Assembly (NCBI GenBank): GCA_902540785.1
Contig: CACBOA010000001.1
Coordinates: 62,001-126,000 of the forward strand
Source of the DNA: an uncultured Pelagibacteraceae bacterium
GTDB lineage: Bacteria > Pseudomonadota > Alphaproteobacteria > Pelagibacterales > Pelagibacteraceae
Reading direction: 5' to 3'
Length of the DNA stretch: 64,000 bases
Of this stretch, positions 30,686 through 40,043 are shown one piece after another (the stretch's first letter is position 1; the number at the start of each line of letters is the position of its first letter). Both the position numbers and the translations under genes were made by a program. The notes beneath the pieces are model-generated. The model had not been told where the DNA came from, did no database searches, and saw nothing but the letters and a program-made list of their open reading frames with translations.

Positions 30686-31891
30686 ATGAAAAATTTAGCT
30701 AATAAAAAAATTTTGTTTATAATTTGCGGAGGAATTGCTGCATATAAAAGTTTGGAATTAATAAGATTATTCAGGAAAAGTAAAGCCACCATTAGAACAA
30801 TTTTAACAAAGAGTGCTAAAAAATTTGTAACTCCCTTATCAATAGCTTCATTATCGCAGGGGAAAGTTTACGAAGACCTTTTCAGTATAGAAAATGAGTT
30901 AGAAATGGACCATATTGCCTTATCAAGATGGGCTGATGTGATTATTGTTGCTCCTGTAACTGCTAATACTATTTCAAAACTTGCTTCTGGAAACGCTGAA
31001 GATTTAGCTTCAACTGTTATACTGGCATCTAATAAACAAGTTTACTTGGCTCCAGCAATGAACGTAAGAATGTGGGAGCATCAATCAACTAAAAATAATT
31101 TGAAAAATTTAGTAGGTTACGGTTATAAAGTTATAGGTCCTATTACCGGTGATATGGCATGTGGAGAGTATGGTGAGGGCAAAATGTCTGAACCAATCGA
31201 AATATTTAATGAGATCCAAAATTTTCTTGAAACTCAGAAAGAAAATAAAAAGATTAAAGCTTTAGTTACTGCAGGTCCAACAAATGAATACATTGATCCA
31301 GTAAGATTTATTTCGAATAAATCAAGTGGTAAACAAGGTTATGAGATTGCAAAATCTCTGCATAAGAGAGGATTTGATACAACTTTAATATCTGGTCCAA
31401 CAAATTTAGAAATAGATCAAGAAATTAAACTTATTAAAGTCGAAACAGCAGATGAAATGTTTAAAGCTACTCAAAAAAATTTACCAGCAGATATTGCAGT
31501 GTTTTCAGCTGCGGTTTCTGATTTTAAGATTAATGTAAAAAGTAAAGATAAAATAAAAAAAAAAGAAAGCCTAAATATTAAATTAGAAAGAAATGTTGAT
31601 ATCTTGAATTATATTTCAAATCATAATTCAATGAGACCAAAACTAGTCATTGGTTTTGCAGCTGAAACAAAAAATTTAGACTCGAATGCCATAAAAAAAC
31701 TTAAAAATAAAAACTGTGATTGGATTGTTGCAAATGATGTGTCTAAAAAAAATATTGGTTTTGATAGTGATCATAACGAGGTTACAATTCATTATAATAA
31801 TCTTAAAAAGAAAAAAGAGACACTTTCATACAAAAAGAAATCTGAGATCTCAGAAGAAATTGTTGATAGAATTGTAACCCATATGAATTAA
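30686..31891 (+). CDS. coaBC: Phosphopantothenoylcysteine decarboxylase/synthetase
   Basis: 401 aa; NKKILFIICGGIAAYKSLELIR, PAMNVRMWEH, TAGPTNEYIDPVRFISNKSSGKQG. Confidence 0.95.
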   Translation: MKNLANKKILFIICGGIAAYKSLELIRLFRKSKATIRTILTKSAKKFVTPLSIASLSQGKVYEDLFSIENELEMDHIALSRWADVIIVAPVTANTISKLASGNAEDLASTVILASNKQVYLAPAMNVRMWEHQSTKNNLKNLVGYGYKVIGPITGDMACGEYGEGKMSEPIEIFNEIQNFLETQKENKKIKALVTAGPTNEYIDPVRFISNKSSGKQGYEIAKSLHKRGFDTTLISGPTNLEIDQEIKLIKVETADEMFKATQKNLPADIAVFSAAVSDFKINVKSKDKIKKKESLNIKLERNVDILNYISNHNSMRPKLVIGFAAETKNLDSNAIKKLKNKNCDWIVANDVSKKNIGFDSDHNEVTIHYNNLKKKKETLSYKKKSEISEEIVDRIVTHMN

Positions 31892-32328
31892 TGGTCAGAG
31901 TATTAATTAAAAAACTTGATCCTAAGGTTACTCTCCCATCTTATAAGACTAAAGGAGCTTCAGGTATGGACCTAATGGCTTTTGTAAAAGAAAAAATTGT
32001 AATTAAACCACAAACCTCAGCCTTAATTCCAACAGGATTATCTGTCGCTTTCTCTGAAGATTATGAGATACAAATAAGGCCACGTTCTGGGTTAGCAGCT
32101 AAAAATAATATTAGTGTTTTAAATACTCCTGGAACTATTGATAGTGATTATAGAGGTGAATTAAAAATTATCATATTTAATCATAGTAATCATGATTTTG
32201 TTATCAATAATAATGATAGAATTGCACAAATGGTTTTAACCCCTATTGCAAAGATGGAATTAGAGGAAGCAAATAAATTGCCCAAGACTTTAAGAGGAGA
32301 GGGTGGATTTGGCTCAACAGGTAAATGA
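31891..32328 (+). CDS. dut: dUTP diphosphatase
   Basis: 145 aa; GASGMDLMA, RPRSGLAAK, GTIDSDYRGEL, RGEGGFGSTG. Confidence 0.96.
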   Translation: MVRVLIKKLDPKVTLPSYKTKGASGMDLMAFVKEKIVIKPQTSALIPTGLSVAFSEDYEIQIRPRSGLAAKNNISVLNTPGTIDSDYRGELKIIIFNHSNHDFVINNNDRIAQMVLTPIAKMELEEANKLPKTLRGEGGFGSTGK

Positions 32329-33074
32329 GTCAAAATTTAAGTAAAAGCCAGGTTGCGAGATACTCAAGACAAATAATTCTAAAAAATATTGGTGCTTTAG
32401 GTCAAAAAAAAATAATTAAATCAAAAGTTTTTATCATTGGAATGGGTGGTTTGGGTTGTTCTGTTGCAGAATTTCTTACTAGAGCAGGTGTAGGTAATCT
32501 TGGGATAATTGACTTCGATCATGTAGATATAACCAATATTCATAGACAAAGCCTTTATGATGTAAAAGATATCAAAAAGTCAAAAGTTATAGCGGCAAAA
32601 AAAAAATTACGCAAAATTAATTCAAACACAAAAGTTAATTGTTACAAAGTTAAGCTCAATAAGGGTAATATTAAAAATATAATAAGTAAATATGATTATA
32701 TCATAGATGGATCAGATAACTTTAAAACTAAATTCTTAGTAAACGATTATTGTAAAAAAACAAAAAAATTTCTTGTTGTAGGAGCTATAAGCAAATTTGA
32801 TGGACATATCTTTACTTTTAATTTTAAAAATAAAAACACGCCATGCATAAGATCTTTTTTTCAAGAAAAAGAAATCTCAGATGACATTTTAAATTGTGAA
32901 CATGAAGGTGTTCTAGGAACAGTTGCCGGTATTATTGGTACAATTCAAGCTAATGAGATATTAAAAAAAATTTTAAACATTGGTAAAAATTTAAATGGAT
33001 ATATTCTTGTGCTTGATTTACTAAATTTAAGTTTTAGAAAGGTTAAATTAAAAAAGTTAAGGATATCCAAGTAA
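32325..33074 (+). CDS. ThiF/MoeB/HesA family adenylyltransferase
   Basis: RYSRQIILKNIGALGQKKI, GMGGLGCSVAEFLTRAGVG; C-terminal Cys pairs absent or reduced. Confidence 0.88.
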   Translation: MSQNLSKSQVARYSRQIILKNIGALGQKKIIKSKVFIIGMGGLGCSVAEFLTRAGVGNLGIIDFDHVDITNIHRQSLYDVKDIKKSKVIAAKKKLRKINSNTKVNCYKVKLNKGNIKNIISKYDYIIDGSDNFKTKFLVNDYCKKTKKFLVVGAISKFDGHIFTFNFKNKNTPCIRSFFQEKEISDDILNCEHEGVLGTVAGIIGTIQANEILKKILNIGKNLNGYILVLDLLNLSFRKVKLKKLRISK

Positions 33075-33520
33075 TGCCAAAAAAAATAATATCATTACTT
33101 ATTTTAACTTTTTTTTATTTATCCAATTGTTTTGCTGATGAAATTTTTCTATCTTTAAAAAAAAGTAAAGTTAATGTCAGATATGGGCCTAGCTTAGAGT
33201 CACCTATAAAATATGTCTATAAGAAAATTAATCTTCCAATTAAACAAATTGATAAAAATGAAAATTTTCGAAGGATTATTGATGTAAAGAATAACAGTGG
33301 CTGGATACATGTTTCACAACTGAAACAGATAAACGCAATTATACCGCTTAAGGATAAAATTTTATTTGAAAAACCATCTAACTTTTCAAAACCCCTTGCA
33401 AAAATTAAAAAAGGTAGAATATTAATTGTTAAAAGATGTAATGAAAACTGGTGTCAAATTAAAACATCCAAATTTAAGGGATGGATAAAAAACACCAATC
33501 TTTGGGGAGAAATTAAATAA
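33074..33520 (+). CDS. Exported SH3-domain protein
   Basis: 148 aa, signal peptide, KVNVRYGPSLESPIKYVY and GWIHVSQL. Confidence 0.85.
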   Translation: MPKKIISLLILTFFYLSNCFADEIFLSLKKSKVNVRYGPSLESPIKYVYKKINLPIKQIDKNENFRRIIDVKNNSGWIHVSQLKQINAIIPLKDKILFEKPSNFSKPLAKIKKGRILIVKRCNENWCQIKTSKFKGWIKNTNLWGEIK

Positions 33521-33535
33521 CTTTTAAATATTCAG

Positions 33536-33715
33536 TTACTTTTGTTGCGCGCAAACGTCTTTGATTACAGGTGTATTTGCACAATCACCACATTTTGTTT
33601 TCTGCACAATGCAACCATCATCTAGAACTTCAACATCAACTACTTTATCACATTTAGAACAAGTTGAAGAAATTGTAAGCCCGCATTTTTTACAATTATA
33701 GTTTTCAATTTGCAT
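33536..33715 (-). CDS. Small zinc-ribbon-like protein (59 aa)
   Basis: MQIENYNCKKCGLTISSTCSKCDKVVDVEVLDDGCIVQKTKCGDCANTPVIKDVCAQQK*; CxxC / CxxC / CxxC. Below track cutoff. Confidence 0.78.
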   Translation of the reverse strand: MQIENYNCKKCGLTISSTCSKCDKVVDVEVLDDGCIVQKTKCGDCANTPVIKDVCAQQK

Positions 33716-33790
33716 ACAGTTAAAATAATATTAGGAAAAATGCTTTCAAGAAAAATCTGTGAGAATAATTATCATTAGCGCATATTTTTT

Positions 33791-33811
33791 TGATAATGAT
33801 AATTATTATCA
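33791..33811. promoter_or_regulatory. Fur-box-like palindrome
   Basis: tgataatgataattattatca; internal GATAATGATAATTATTATC differs at one position from the classical 19-bp Fur box GATAATGATAATCATTATC; ~76 bp upstream of the zinc-ribbon start. Confidence 0.75.
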
Positions 33812-33855
33812 AGATTAATCTCGAAAAAAGAATTGTGATTTAATTAAAATTTTTT

Positions 33856-34095
33856 TTAGTTTTTCGACCTACTGGCCCACCATTTGTCCAAAATAAAATA
33901 CCAAACGGAGTTGGCTATTGGTTCAACAATCGCGTCAGTCAATGCAATCATGAAAGAAACGTCGGCAACTAACATTAGAACAGTTATGGCTATTGCAAAG
34001 TGTCCAATTGTATAGATTATTGTCCTAAGGATAGAACCTTTGTTATTTTGATAGATATTACCTGCTGCCTTAAATATCCCGCTAGTTATTTCCAT
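33856..34095 (-). CDS. DUF2061-like membrane protein
   Basis: 79 aa; RTIIYTIGHFAIAITV...DAIVEPIANSVWYFILDKWW. Confidence 0.75.
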   Translation of the reverse strand: MEITSGIFKAAGNIYQNNKGSILRTIIYTIGHFAIAITVLMLVADVSFMIALTDAIVEPIANSVWYFILDKWWASRSKN

Positions 34096-34693
34096 TTTGT
34101 ACCTTAAAAGGGCTTTCTAGCACGCAAGCCACTAGATGTATTCTTGCCTGTTCCCCACCATTGAAGAAATTGTGGTATTTTGTGTTGTTTGTTATCCAAA
34201 CTTTTCCATCAGCAGGGAGGTGTTTTGCAACATTCTCAATTACCATCGAACAACCTTTATTAGTAATAATTGGTACGTGCAGTCTACACTCTGGGTCTTT
34301 ATGCCAGCTAAGTGTTGACCTTGGTTCTTTTAACAAAAGTCTTACCCTGCCTAGTTTAAATTTTTTATTTAGTGTCTCGTAAACCTCTTTGAAATAAGTA
34401 TTCTCAAATTCGGGGACTAATTGTGTATATTTAGACTCATCTATATCAACATCTCTAGAAACTTCTTTTCCAGTTTCATCTGCTATAGTCCAATATTTTC
34501 CTCGTATATTATTTCCTTCAATAGAACTTCTGTCATTTGGGATTTGATTTAATGATATTGCACCAAAATGTGTTACTCCAGGAGAATTAAATTTTTTAGC
34601 TTTTAAAATTTTATCTAAATCTTCTCTTAATCTTGTTATATCAAAATTAAGATCTGGAACCTCATAAAAATCATCGAAAGTTACTGATGGCAT
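34082..34693 (-). CDS. Aspartyl/asparaginyl beta-hydroxylase-like protein (cupin/2OG-Fe family)
   Basis: 203 aa; STLSWHKDPECRLHVPIITNKGC ... YHNFFNGGEQARIHLVACV. Confidence 0.75.
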   Translation of the reverse strand: MPSVTFDDFYEVPDLNFDITRLREDLDKILKAKKFNSPGVTHFGAISLNQIPNDRSSIEGNNIRGKYWTIADETGKEVSRDVDIDESKYTQLVPEFENTYFKEVYETLNKKFKLGRVRLLLKEPRSTLSWHKDPECRLHVPIITNKGCSMVIENVAKHLPADGKVWITNNTKYHNFFNGGEQARIHLVACVLESPFKVQNGNN

Positions 34694-34713
34694 AAAATAT
34701 TCTTTAGTTTTTA

Positions 34714-36951
34714 TTAATTTAATTTCAAGTCAAACCTGTCTGAATTCATTACTTTTACCCATGCAGCAATAAAATCCTTAATAAATTTATCCCCTGAATC
34801 TTCACATGCGTAAACCTCTGCTATGGCTCTTAATTGAGAATTTGAACCAAAAATCAAATCAACTCTCGTCGCTTTCCATTTAATCTTTTGAGTTTTTCTG
34901 TCTTTCCCTACAAACGTCTGCTCGGACACATCTTCTTCTTTCCAAGTTGTATTCATATCTAGTAAGTTTATGAAATAATCATTTGTAAGATAACCAGGTC
35001 TATTTGTAAAAACACCATGTTTTGAATTGTTATAGTTAGTTTCTAAAACTCTCATTCCACCTATAAGAGCTGTCATTTCAGGTGCTGTTAAACCCATCAA
35101 CTGAGCCTTATCTACTAATTTTTCTTCTGCAGAAACATTTGAAGCTCCACCATTTAAGTAATTTCTAAAGCCATCTGCTTGTGGTTCTAGAAGGCCAAAT
35201 GAATTAATATCAGTTTGGTCTTGTCTCGCATCTCCTCTTCCTGCTGAAAATGGAACTTTAACTTTATAACCAGCTTTTTTTGCGGCCATTTCGATTCCAA
35301 CACCACCTGCTAGTACAATTAAATCGGCCATTGAAACACTTTTTTTATTACTGTCAAATTTACTTTTGATTTTATTTAAAGCTTTAATTACATTTGATAA
35401 CTTTTTAGGATTATTAACTTTCCAATTTTTTTGGGGCTCTAACATTATCCTTGCACCATTAGCACCACCTCTTTTGTCTGATCCTCTAAAAGTTGACGCT
35501 GACGCCCAAGCGGTTGATACTAAATCTGAAATCGATATTTTTGATTTAGAAATTTTATTTTTCAAATCTTTAATATCTTTTGACTTAAGTTTATATTTTG
35601 GTTTATCTATTGGATCTTGCCAAATTAACTGTTCTTTTGGAACTTCACTACCAAGATAACAAACTCTAGGACCCATATCTCTGTGAGTTAATTTAAACCA
35701 AGCTTTCGCAAAAGCATCATGAAACTCTTTTGGATTTTGATGAAAATGTTTTGTAATAGGTCCATAACTTGGATCAACTTTCATTGAGATATCAGTTGTT
35801 TGCATCATTGGTGGGTGTAGCACACCTTTCTTATGTGCATCAGGAACCATTTTAATTTCTTGACCATTTTTCTTAGGCGTCCATTGGTGAGCACCAGCAG
35901 GGCTTTTTGTAAGCTCCCATTCATGTCCATATAAACAATCTAAATAGCCCATGTCCCATCTAATGGGATTTTGAGTCCAGGCGCCCTCAATACCACTGCT
36001 TATTGTATCAACACCTTTTCCAGATTTGTAACCACTATTCCATCCAGTAGACTGGTCTTGAAGTTTTGAAGCCTCGGGATCAGGACCCTTGAATGACTCA
36101 GATGCTGCACCATGAGATTTCCCAAATGTATGTCCTCCAGCAACTAAAGCGGCTGTCTCGTAATCATTCATTGCCATTCTGCCAAATGTTTCTCTAATAT
36201 CATGTGCTGCAAGTTTAGGATCTGGATTAGCATCAGGACCTTGGGGATTAACATAAATTAAACCCATATGGGATGCTCCTAGAGGCTGTTCTAAATCTCT
36301 CTCTCCACTATACCTTTCTACACCTAACATTTCTTTTTCTGAGCCCCAATAAATATCATCTTCTGGCTCCCAAATGTCTGTTCTACCAGCTCCAAAACCG
36401 AAAGTTTTGAAACCCATTGAGTCTAATGCAACATTACCAACAAGTATAAATAAATCAGCCCATGAAATTTTTCTTCCGTATTTCTTTTTGATCGGCCATA
36501 AAAGCAATCTAGCTTTATCCAAATTCACATTATCTGGCCAAGAATTAAGGGGAGCAAATCTTTGATTACCTGTTCCAGCTCCACCTCTACCATCACCAGT
36601 TCTGTAAGTTCCTGCAGCGTGCCAAGCAAGCCTAATAAAGAGTGGTCCATAATGACCGTAATCAGCTGGCCACCACTCTTGTGAGTCAGTCATTAATTTT
36701 TTTAAATCTTTTTTCAGTGCTTTATAATTAAGTTTTTTAAACTCTTTAGCGTAACTAAATTTTTTATCCATAGGGTTAGATAAATTTGAGTGCTGACTAA
36801 GAATTTTAAGATTTAGGCTATTAGGCCAAAAATCTCTCACCGTTTGTCCCCGTCCTGCAGAAAACTTTGCGGGTGTCCCTGCCCCCGTAAAAGGACATTT
36901 GCTCATTTGATTTGCTTTAAAAGATTTATCTTTAAAATTTTCAGTACTCAT
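34714..36951 (-). CDS. katG: Catalase-peroxidase
   Basis: 745 aa; [14 protein letters not shown] active site, [19 protein letters not shown]-type proximal heme motif ([16 protein letters not shown]), two-domain architecture. Confidence 0.97.
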   Translation of the reverse strand: MSTENFKDKSFKANQMSKCPFTGAGTPAKFSAGRGQTVRDFWPNSLNLKILSQHSNLSNPMDKKFSYAKEFKKLNYKALKKDLKKLMTDSQEWWPADYGHYGPLFIRLAWHAAGTYRTGDGRGGAGTGNQRFAPLNSWPDNVNLDKARLLLWPIKKKYGRKISWADLFILVGNVALDSMGFKTFGFGAGRTDIWEPEDDIYWGSEKEMLGVERYSGERDLEQPLGASHMGLIYVNPQGPDANPDPKLAAHDIRETFGRMAMNDYETAALVAGGHTFGKSHGAASESFKGPDPEASKLQDQSTGWNSGYKSGKGVDTISSGIEGAWTQNPIRWDMGYLDCLYGHEWELTKSPAGAHQWTPKKNGQEIKMVPDAHKKGVLHPPMMQTTDISMKVDPSYGPITKHFHQNPKEFHDAFAKAWFKLTHRDMGPRVCYLGSEVPKEQLIWQDPIDKPKYKLKSKDIKDLKNKISKSKISISDLVSTAWASASTFRGSDKRGGANGARIMLEPQKNWKVNNPKKLSNVIKALNKIKSKFDSNKKSVSMADLIVLAGGVGIEMAAKKAGYKVKVPFSAGRGDARQDQTDINSFGLLEPQADGFRNYLNGGASNVSAEEKLVDKAQLMGLTAPEMTALIGGMRVLETNYNNSKHGVFTNRPGYLTNDYFINLLDMNTTWKEEDVSEQTFVGKDRKTQKIKWKATRVDLIFGSNSQLRAIAEVYACEDSGDKFIKDFIAAWVKVMNSDRFDLKLN

Positions 36952-36986
36952 TATTTTCCTTTAGATTAATTAGCTTTAGAAAGTAG

Positions 36987-37003
36987 TTTATAATGATTCT
37001 AAA
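36987..37003. promoter_or_regulatory. Irr-box (ICE)-like palindrome upstream of katG
   Basis: TTTATAATGATTCTAAA versus recalled ICE pattern TTTAGAA-N3-TTCTAAA: one mismatch in 14 arm positions; ~35 bp upstream of katG start. Confidence 0.6.
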
Positions 37004-37048
37004 AAGCTGTCAATTGGTTTAAAATGACGCTAAAGTGAAAGCAGATAA

Positions 37049-37447
37049 TTAGTCTTCTAGCTTAACAAGAACTTCGACAGATTTAATCTTTTTACCGTTT
37101 ATTTTTTTAAAGATGTTTATTGGGCCTACATCAGAATTTTCTAAATCAATCAACTTTTCATCTTTTAAATCATAAAAATGATGATGATCGGTAACATTTG
37201 TATCAAAATAAGTTTGGTTTGAATTAATCGGGATCTGTTTAAGGTATCCTTTTTTTTCAAAAGCATGAACAGTATTATAAATAGTTGCTAAAGAAATTTT
37301 GTTATTTTTTTGCTTCTTAATTTTCTGATCTAGCTCATTAATCGTGAAATGAAATGTCTTTTCAGTATCAAATAAAACCTCACATATTTGAAGTCTTTGT
37401 TTAGTTGGTCGTAATCCAGAATTTCTCAATTTATCGATATATTTCAC
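37049..37447 (-). CDS. irr: Fur-family regulator, Irr-like
   Basis: 132 aa; GLRPTKQRLQICEVLF, SLATIYNTVHAFEKKGYL, TYFDTNVTDHHHFY; divergent from fabA as in many alphaproteobacteria. Confidence 0.83.
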   Translation of the reverse strand: MKYIDKLRNSGLRPTKQRLQICEVLFDTEKTFHFTINELDQKIKKQKNNKISLATIYNTVHAFEKKGYLKQIPINSNQTYFDTNVTDHHHFYDLKDEKLIDLENSDVGPINIFKKINGKKIKSVEVLVKLED

Positions 37448-37465
37448 TATTTAACCGTATTGTTA

Positions 37466-37482
37466 TTTAAAATTATTCTAAA
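37466..37482. promoter_or_regulatory. Irr-box (ICE)-like palindrome between irr and fabA
   Basis: TTTAAAATTATTCTAAA; one mismatch to TTTAGAA-N3-TTCTAAA arms; ~19 bp upstream of irr start. Confidence 0.55.
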
Positions 37483-37541
37483 CTAAAGTTAAATTTATAT
37501 TATATAATGGTAAAATCAAGTAAATAAGGGTACTCAATTTT

Positions 37542-38042
37542 ATGAAAAAAAACTCATACTCGTATGATGAACTTATAAATTGTGGAGAAGGAAAATTATT
37601 TGGCCCAGGTAATGCTAAATTACCACTTCCACCAATGCTGATGTTTGATAGAATTACAGAAATTAATGATGACAAAGGAGCATTTAAAAAAGGTTCTTTA
37701 AAAGCTGAATTAGATATTAAAAAAAATCTTTGGTTTTTTGATTGTCACTTTAAAGAAGATCCTGTTATGCCTGGCTGTCTTGGTCTTGATGCTATGTGGC
37801 AGTTAGTAGGTTTTTTTTTAGGTTGGATTGGAAATCCAGGAAAAGGAAGGGCTTTAGGTGTAGGTACAGTGAAATTTACAGGAGAAGTTTTGCAAAATAT
37901 AAAATTAGTAAAATATGAAATTGATATGAAAAAAATCATGTCTCCTGGAGGTACTACAGTAGGTCTTGCCAATGGTATGGTTTTAGCCGATGATAAAAAA
38001 ATTTATTCAGCAGACAATTTAAAAGTAGGATTATTTAAATAA
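37542..38042 (+). CDS. fabA: 3-hydroxydecanoyl-ACP dehydratase/isomerase
   Basis: 166 aa; [37 protein letters not shown]. Confidence 0.96.
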   Translation: MKKNSYSYDELINCGEGKLFGPGNAKLPLPPMLMFDRITEINDDKGAFKKGSLKAELDIKKNLWFFDCHFKEDPVMPGCLGLDAMWQLVGFFLGWIGNPGKGRALGVGTVKFTGEVLQNIKLVKYEIDMKKIMSPGGTTVGLANGMVLADDKKIYSADNLKVGLFK

Positions 38043-39253
38043 TGAAAAGAGTCGTAATTACAGGTTTAGGGGTTGTTTCATGTCTAGGAAACAACCAAGA
38101 TGAGGTATACAATTCTCTTTTAAACTCAAAGTCTGGAATATCTTTCAGTCCAGAATATAAAGAACATAATCTTAAAAGTCATATTCACGGTAAACCAAAC
38201 ATAAAACTTGAGGATTTTATTGATAGAAAAACAATAAGGTTTATGGGATCAGGCTCAGCATATAATTATATTGCAATGAAAGAAGCTATCGAGGACTCTG
38301 GGCTTGAGGAGAAAGAGGTAAGCAATTTTAAAACTGGAATAGTAATGGGCTCAGGTGGCCCGTCAATTGAAAATGTGATTTTGGCTGCAGATAAAACTAG
38401 AGCTAAAACTCCAAAACTTATGGGACCATTTATTGTTCCAAGAACAATGGCAAGCACTGCTTCGGCAACTTTGGCCGTACCTTTTAAAATAAAAGGGACT
38501 AATTATACAATGAGCTCAGCATGTGCAACTAGTGGGCATTGTATAGGAAACTCTATGGAGCTAATTCAAATGGGAAAACAAGATATTGTCTTCGCTGGTG
38601 GAAGTGAAGAAATTCATTGGGCCATGACAGCAATGTTTGATGCAATGACTGCTTTGTCCTCAAAATATAATGATACACCTGAAACTGCTTCAAGAGCTTA
38701 TGATAAAACAAGAGATGGTTTTGTTATTGCTGGTGGGGGTGGAGTATTGGTGCTTGAAGAATATGAGCATGCTAAAGCAAGAGGTGCCAAAATATATGCT
38801 GAACTCACTGGATATGGAGCAACTTCAGATGGTTATGACATGGTAGCTCCATCTGGCGAAGGAGCTGTAAGATGTATGAAGATGGCAATGGCAACAGCAA
38901 AAAATAAAATTGATTATATTAATACTCATGGAACATCTACTCCTGTTGGAGACATAACAGAACTAAACGCTGTAAAAGAAACTTTTGGTGAACAAATTCC
39001 GAAAATTAGCTCAACAAAATCTTTATCAGGTCATCCTTTAGGAGCAGCGTCGGTACACGAGGCGATATATTGTTTAATTATGATGAAAAATAATTTTATT
39101 GCTGGTTCAGCTAATATCAAAGAAATGGACGAGGAAGCTAAAAAATTTCCAATTGTTGCAAAATCAGAGAAAAATGTTTCTTTAAATGCGGTTATGTCAA
39201 ACAGTTTTGGCTTTGGTGGAACCAATGCTGCACTAGTTTTTGAAAAGGTTTAA
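38042..39253 (+). CDS. fabB: Beta-ketoacyl-ACP synthase I
   Basis: 403 aa; [40 protein letters not shown]. Confidence 0.96.
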   Translation: MKRVVITGLGVVSCLGNNQDEVYNSLLNSKSGISFSPEYKEHNLKSHIHGKPNIKLEDFIDRKTIRFMGSGSAYNYIAMKEAIEDSGLEEKEVSNFKTGIVMGSGGPSIENVILAADKTRAKTPKLMGPFIVPRTMASTASATLAVPFKIKGTNYTMSSACATSGHCIGNSMELIQMGKQDIVFAGGSEEIHWAMTAMFDAMTALSSKYNDTPETASRAYDKTRDGFVIAGGGGVLVLEEYEHAKARGAKIYAELTGYGATSDGYDMVAPSGEGAVRCMKMAMATAKNKIDYINTHGTSTPVGDITELNAVKETFGEQIPKISSTKSLSGHPLGAASVHEAIYCLIMMKNNFIAGSANIKEMDEEAKKFPIVAKSEKNVSLNAVMSNSFGFGGTNAALVFEKV

Positions 39254-39255
39254 TC

Positions 39256-40041
39256 ATGAGCTTGATGAAAGGTAAAAAAGGATTAATCATGGGAGTTGCT
39301 AATGAAAGATCTATTGCTTGGGGTATCTCTCAAAAACTTTCAGAAGCTGGCGCTGAATTAGCTTTTACGTATTTAGGTGATGCTCTTAAGAAAAGAGTGG
39401 TCCCTCTAGCAGAAAAATTAAATTCAAAATCAACTTTTAGCTGTGATGTTGAAAAAAAAGAAGAGGTTGTAAAATTATTTGAGAATATCAAATCTCAATG
39501 GGGAGAAATTGATTTTGTAGTTCATGCAGTTGCATTTTCAGATAAATCAGAATTATCAGGCGAATATTTAAATACAACTAGAGAAAACTTTTTAAGAAGT
39601 ATGTTAATTTCATGTTTTTCATTTACTGAAGTAGCAAAAGAAGCATCAAAAGTGATGAAACAAGGTGGAAGTCTTCTTACATTAACTTACGAGTCTACTA
39701 AAGCTATTCCAAATTATAACGTAATGGGTGTGTGTAAATCAGCTCTTGAGGCTAGTGTAAAATACTTAGCTAGAGATTTGGGCGTTAAAGGCATGAGAGT
39801 TAATGCGATAAGTGCTGGCCCTATTAAAACCTTAGCAGCTTCTGCTATTGGAGATGCAAAATTTTTATATAAATGGAATGAAGATCATTCATTCCTAAAA
39901 AGAAATGTTGATATTCATGATGTTGGCAATTCAGCATTATATCTTCTAAGCGATCTTGCAAATGGTGTTACTGGTGAAATTCACTATGTAGATGCGGGAT
40001 ACAACAAAGTTGGAATGCCTGATCCAAAAAATATAACTTAA
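39256..40041 (+). CDS. fabI: Enoyl-ACP reductase
   Basis: 261 aa; GVANERSIAWGIS, YNVMGVCKSALEASVKYLA. Confidence 0.95.
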   Translation: MSLMKGKKGLIMGVANERSIAWGISQKLSEAGAELAFTYLGDALKKRVVPLAEKLNSKSTFSCDVEKKEEVVKLFENIKSQWGEIDFVVHAVAFSDKSELSGEYLNTTRENFLRSMLISCFSFTEVAKEASKVMKQGGSLLTLTYESTKAIPNYNVMGVCKSALEASVKYLARDLGVKGMRVNAISAGPIKTLAASAIGDAKFLYKWNEDHSFLKRNVDIHDVGNSALYLLSDLANGVTGEIHYVDAGYNKVGMPDPKNIT

Positions 40042-40043
40042 TT

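Noticed and set aside
34136-34382. Plus-strand 60- and 73-aa ORFs within the hydroxylase gene
   Set aside because: Antisense overlap, no domain signature.
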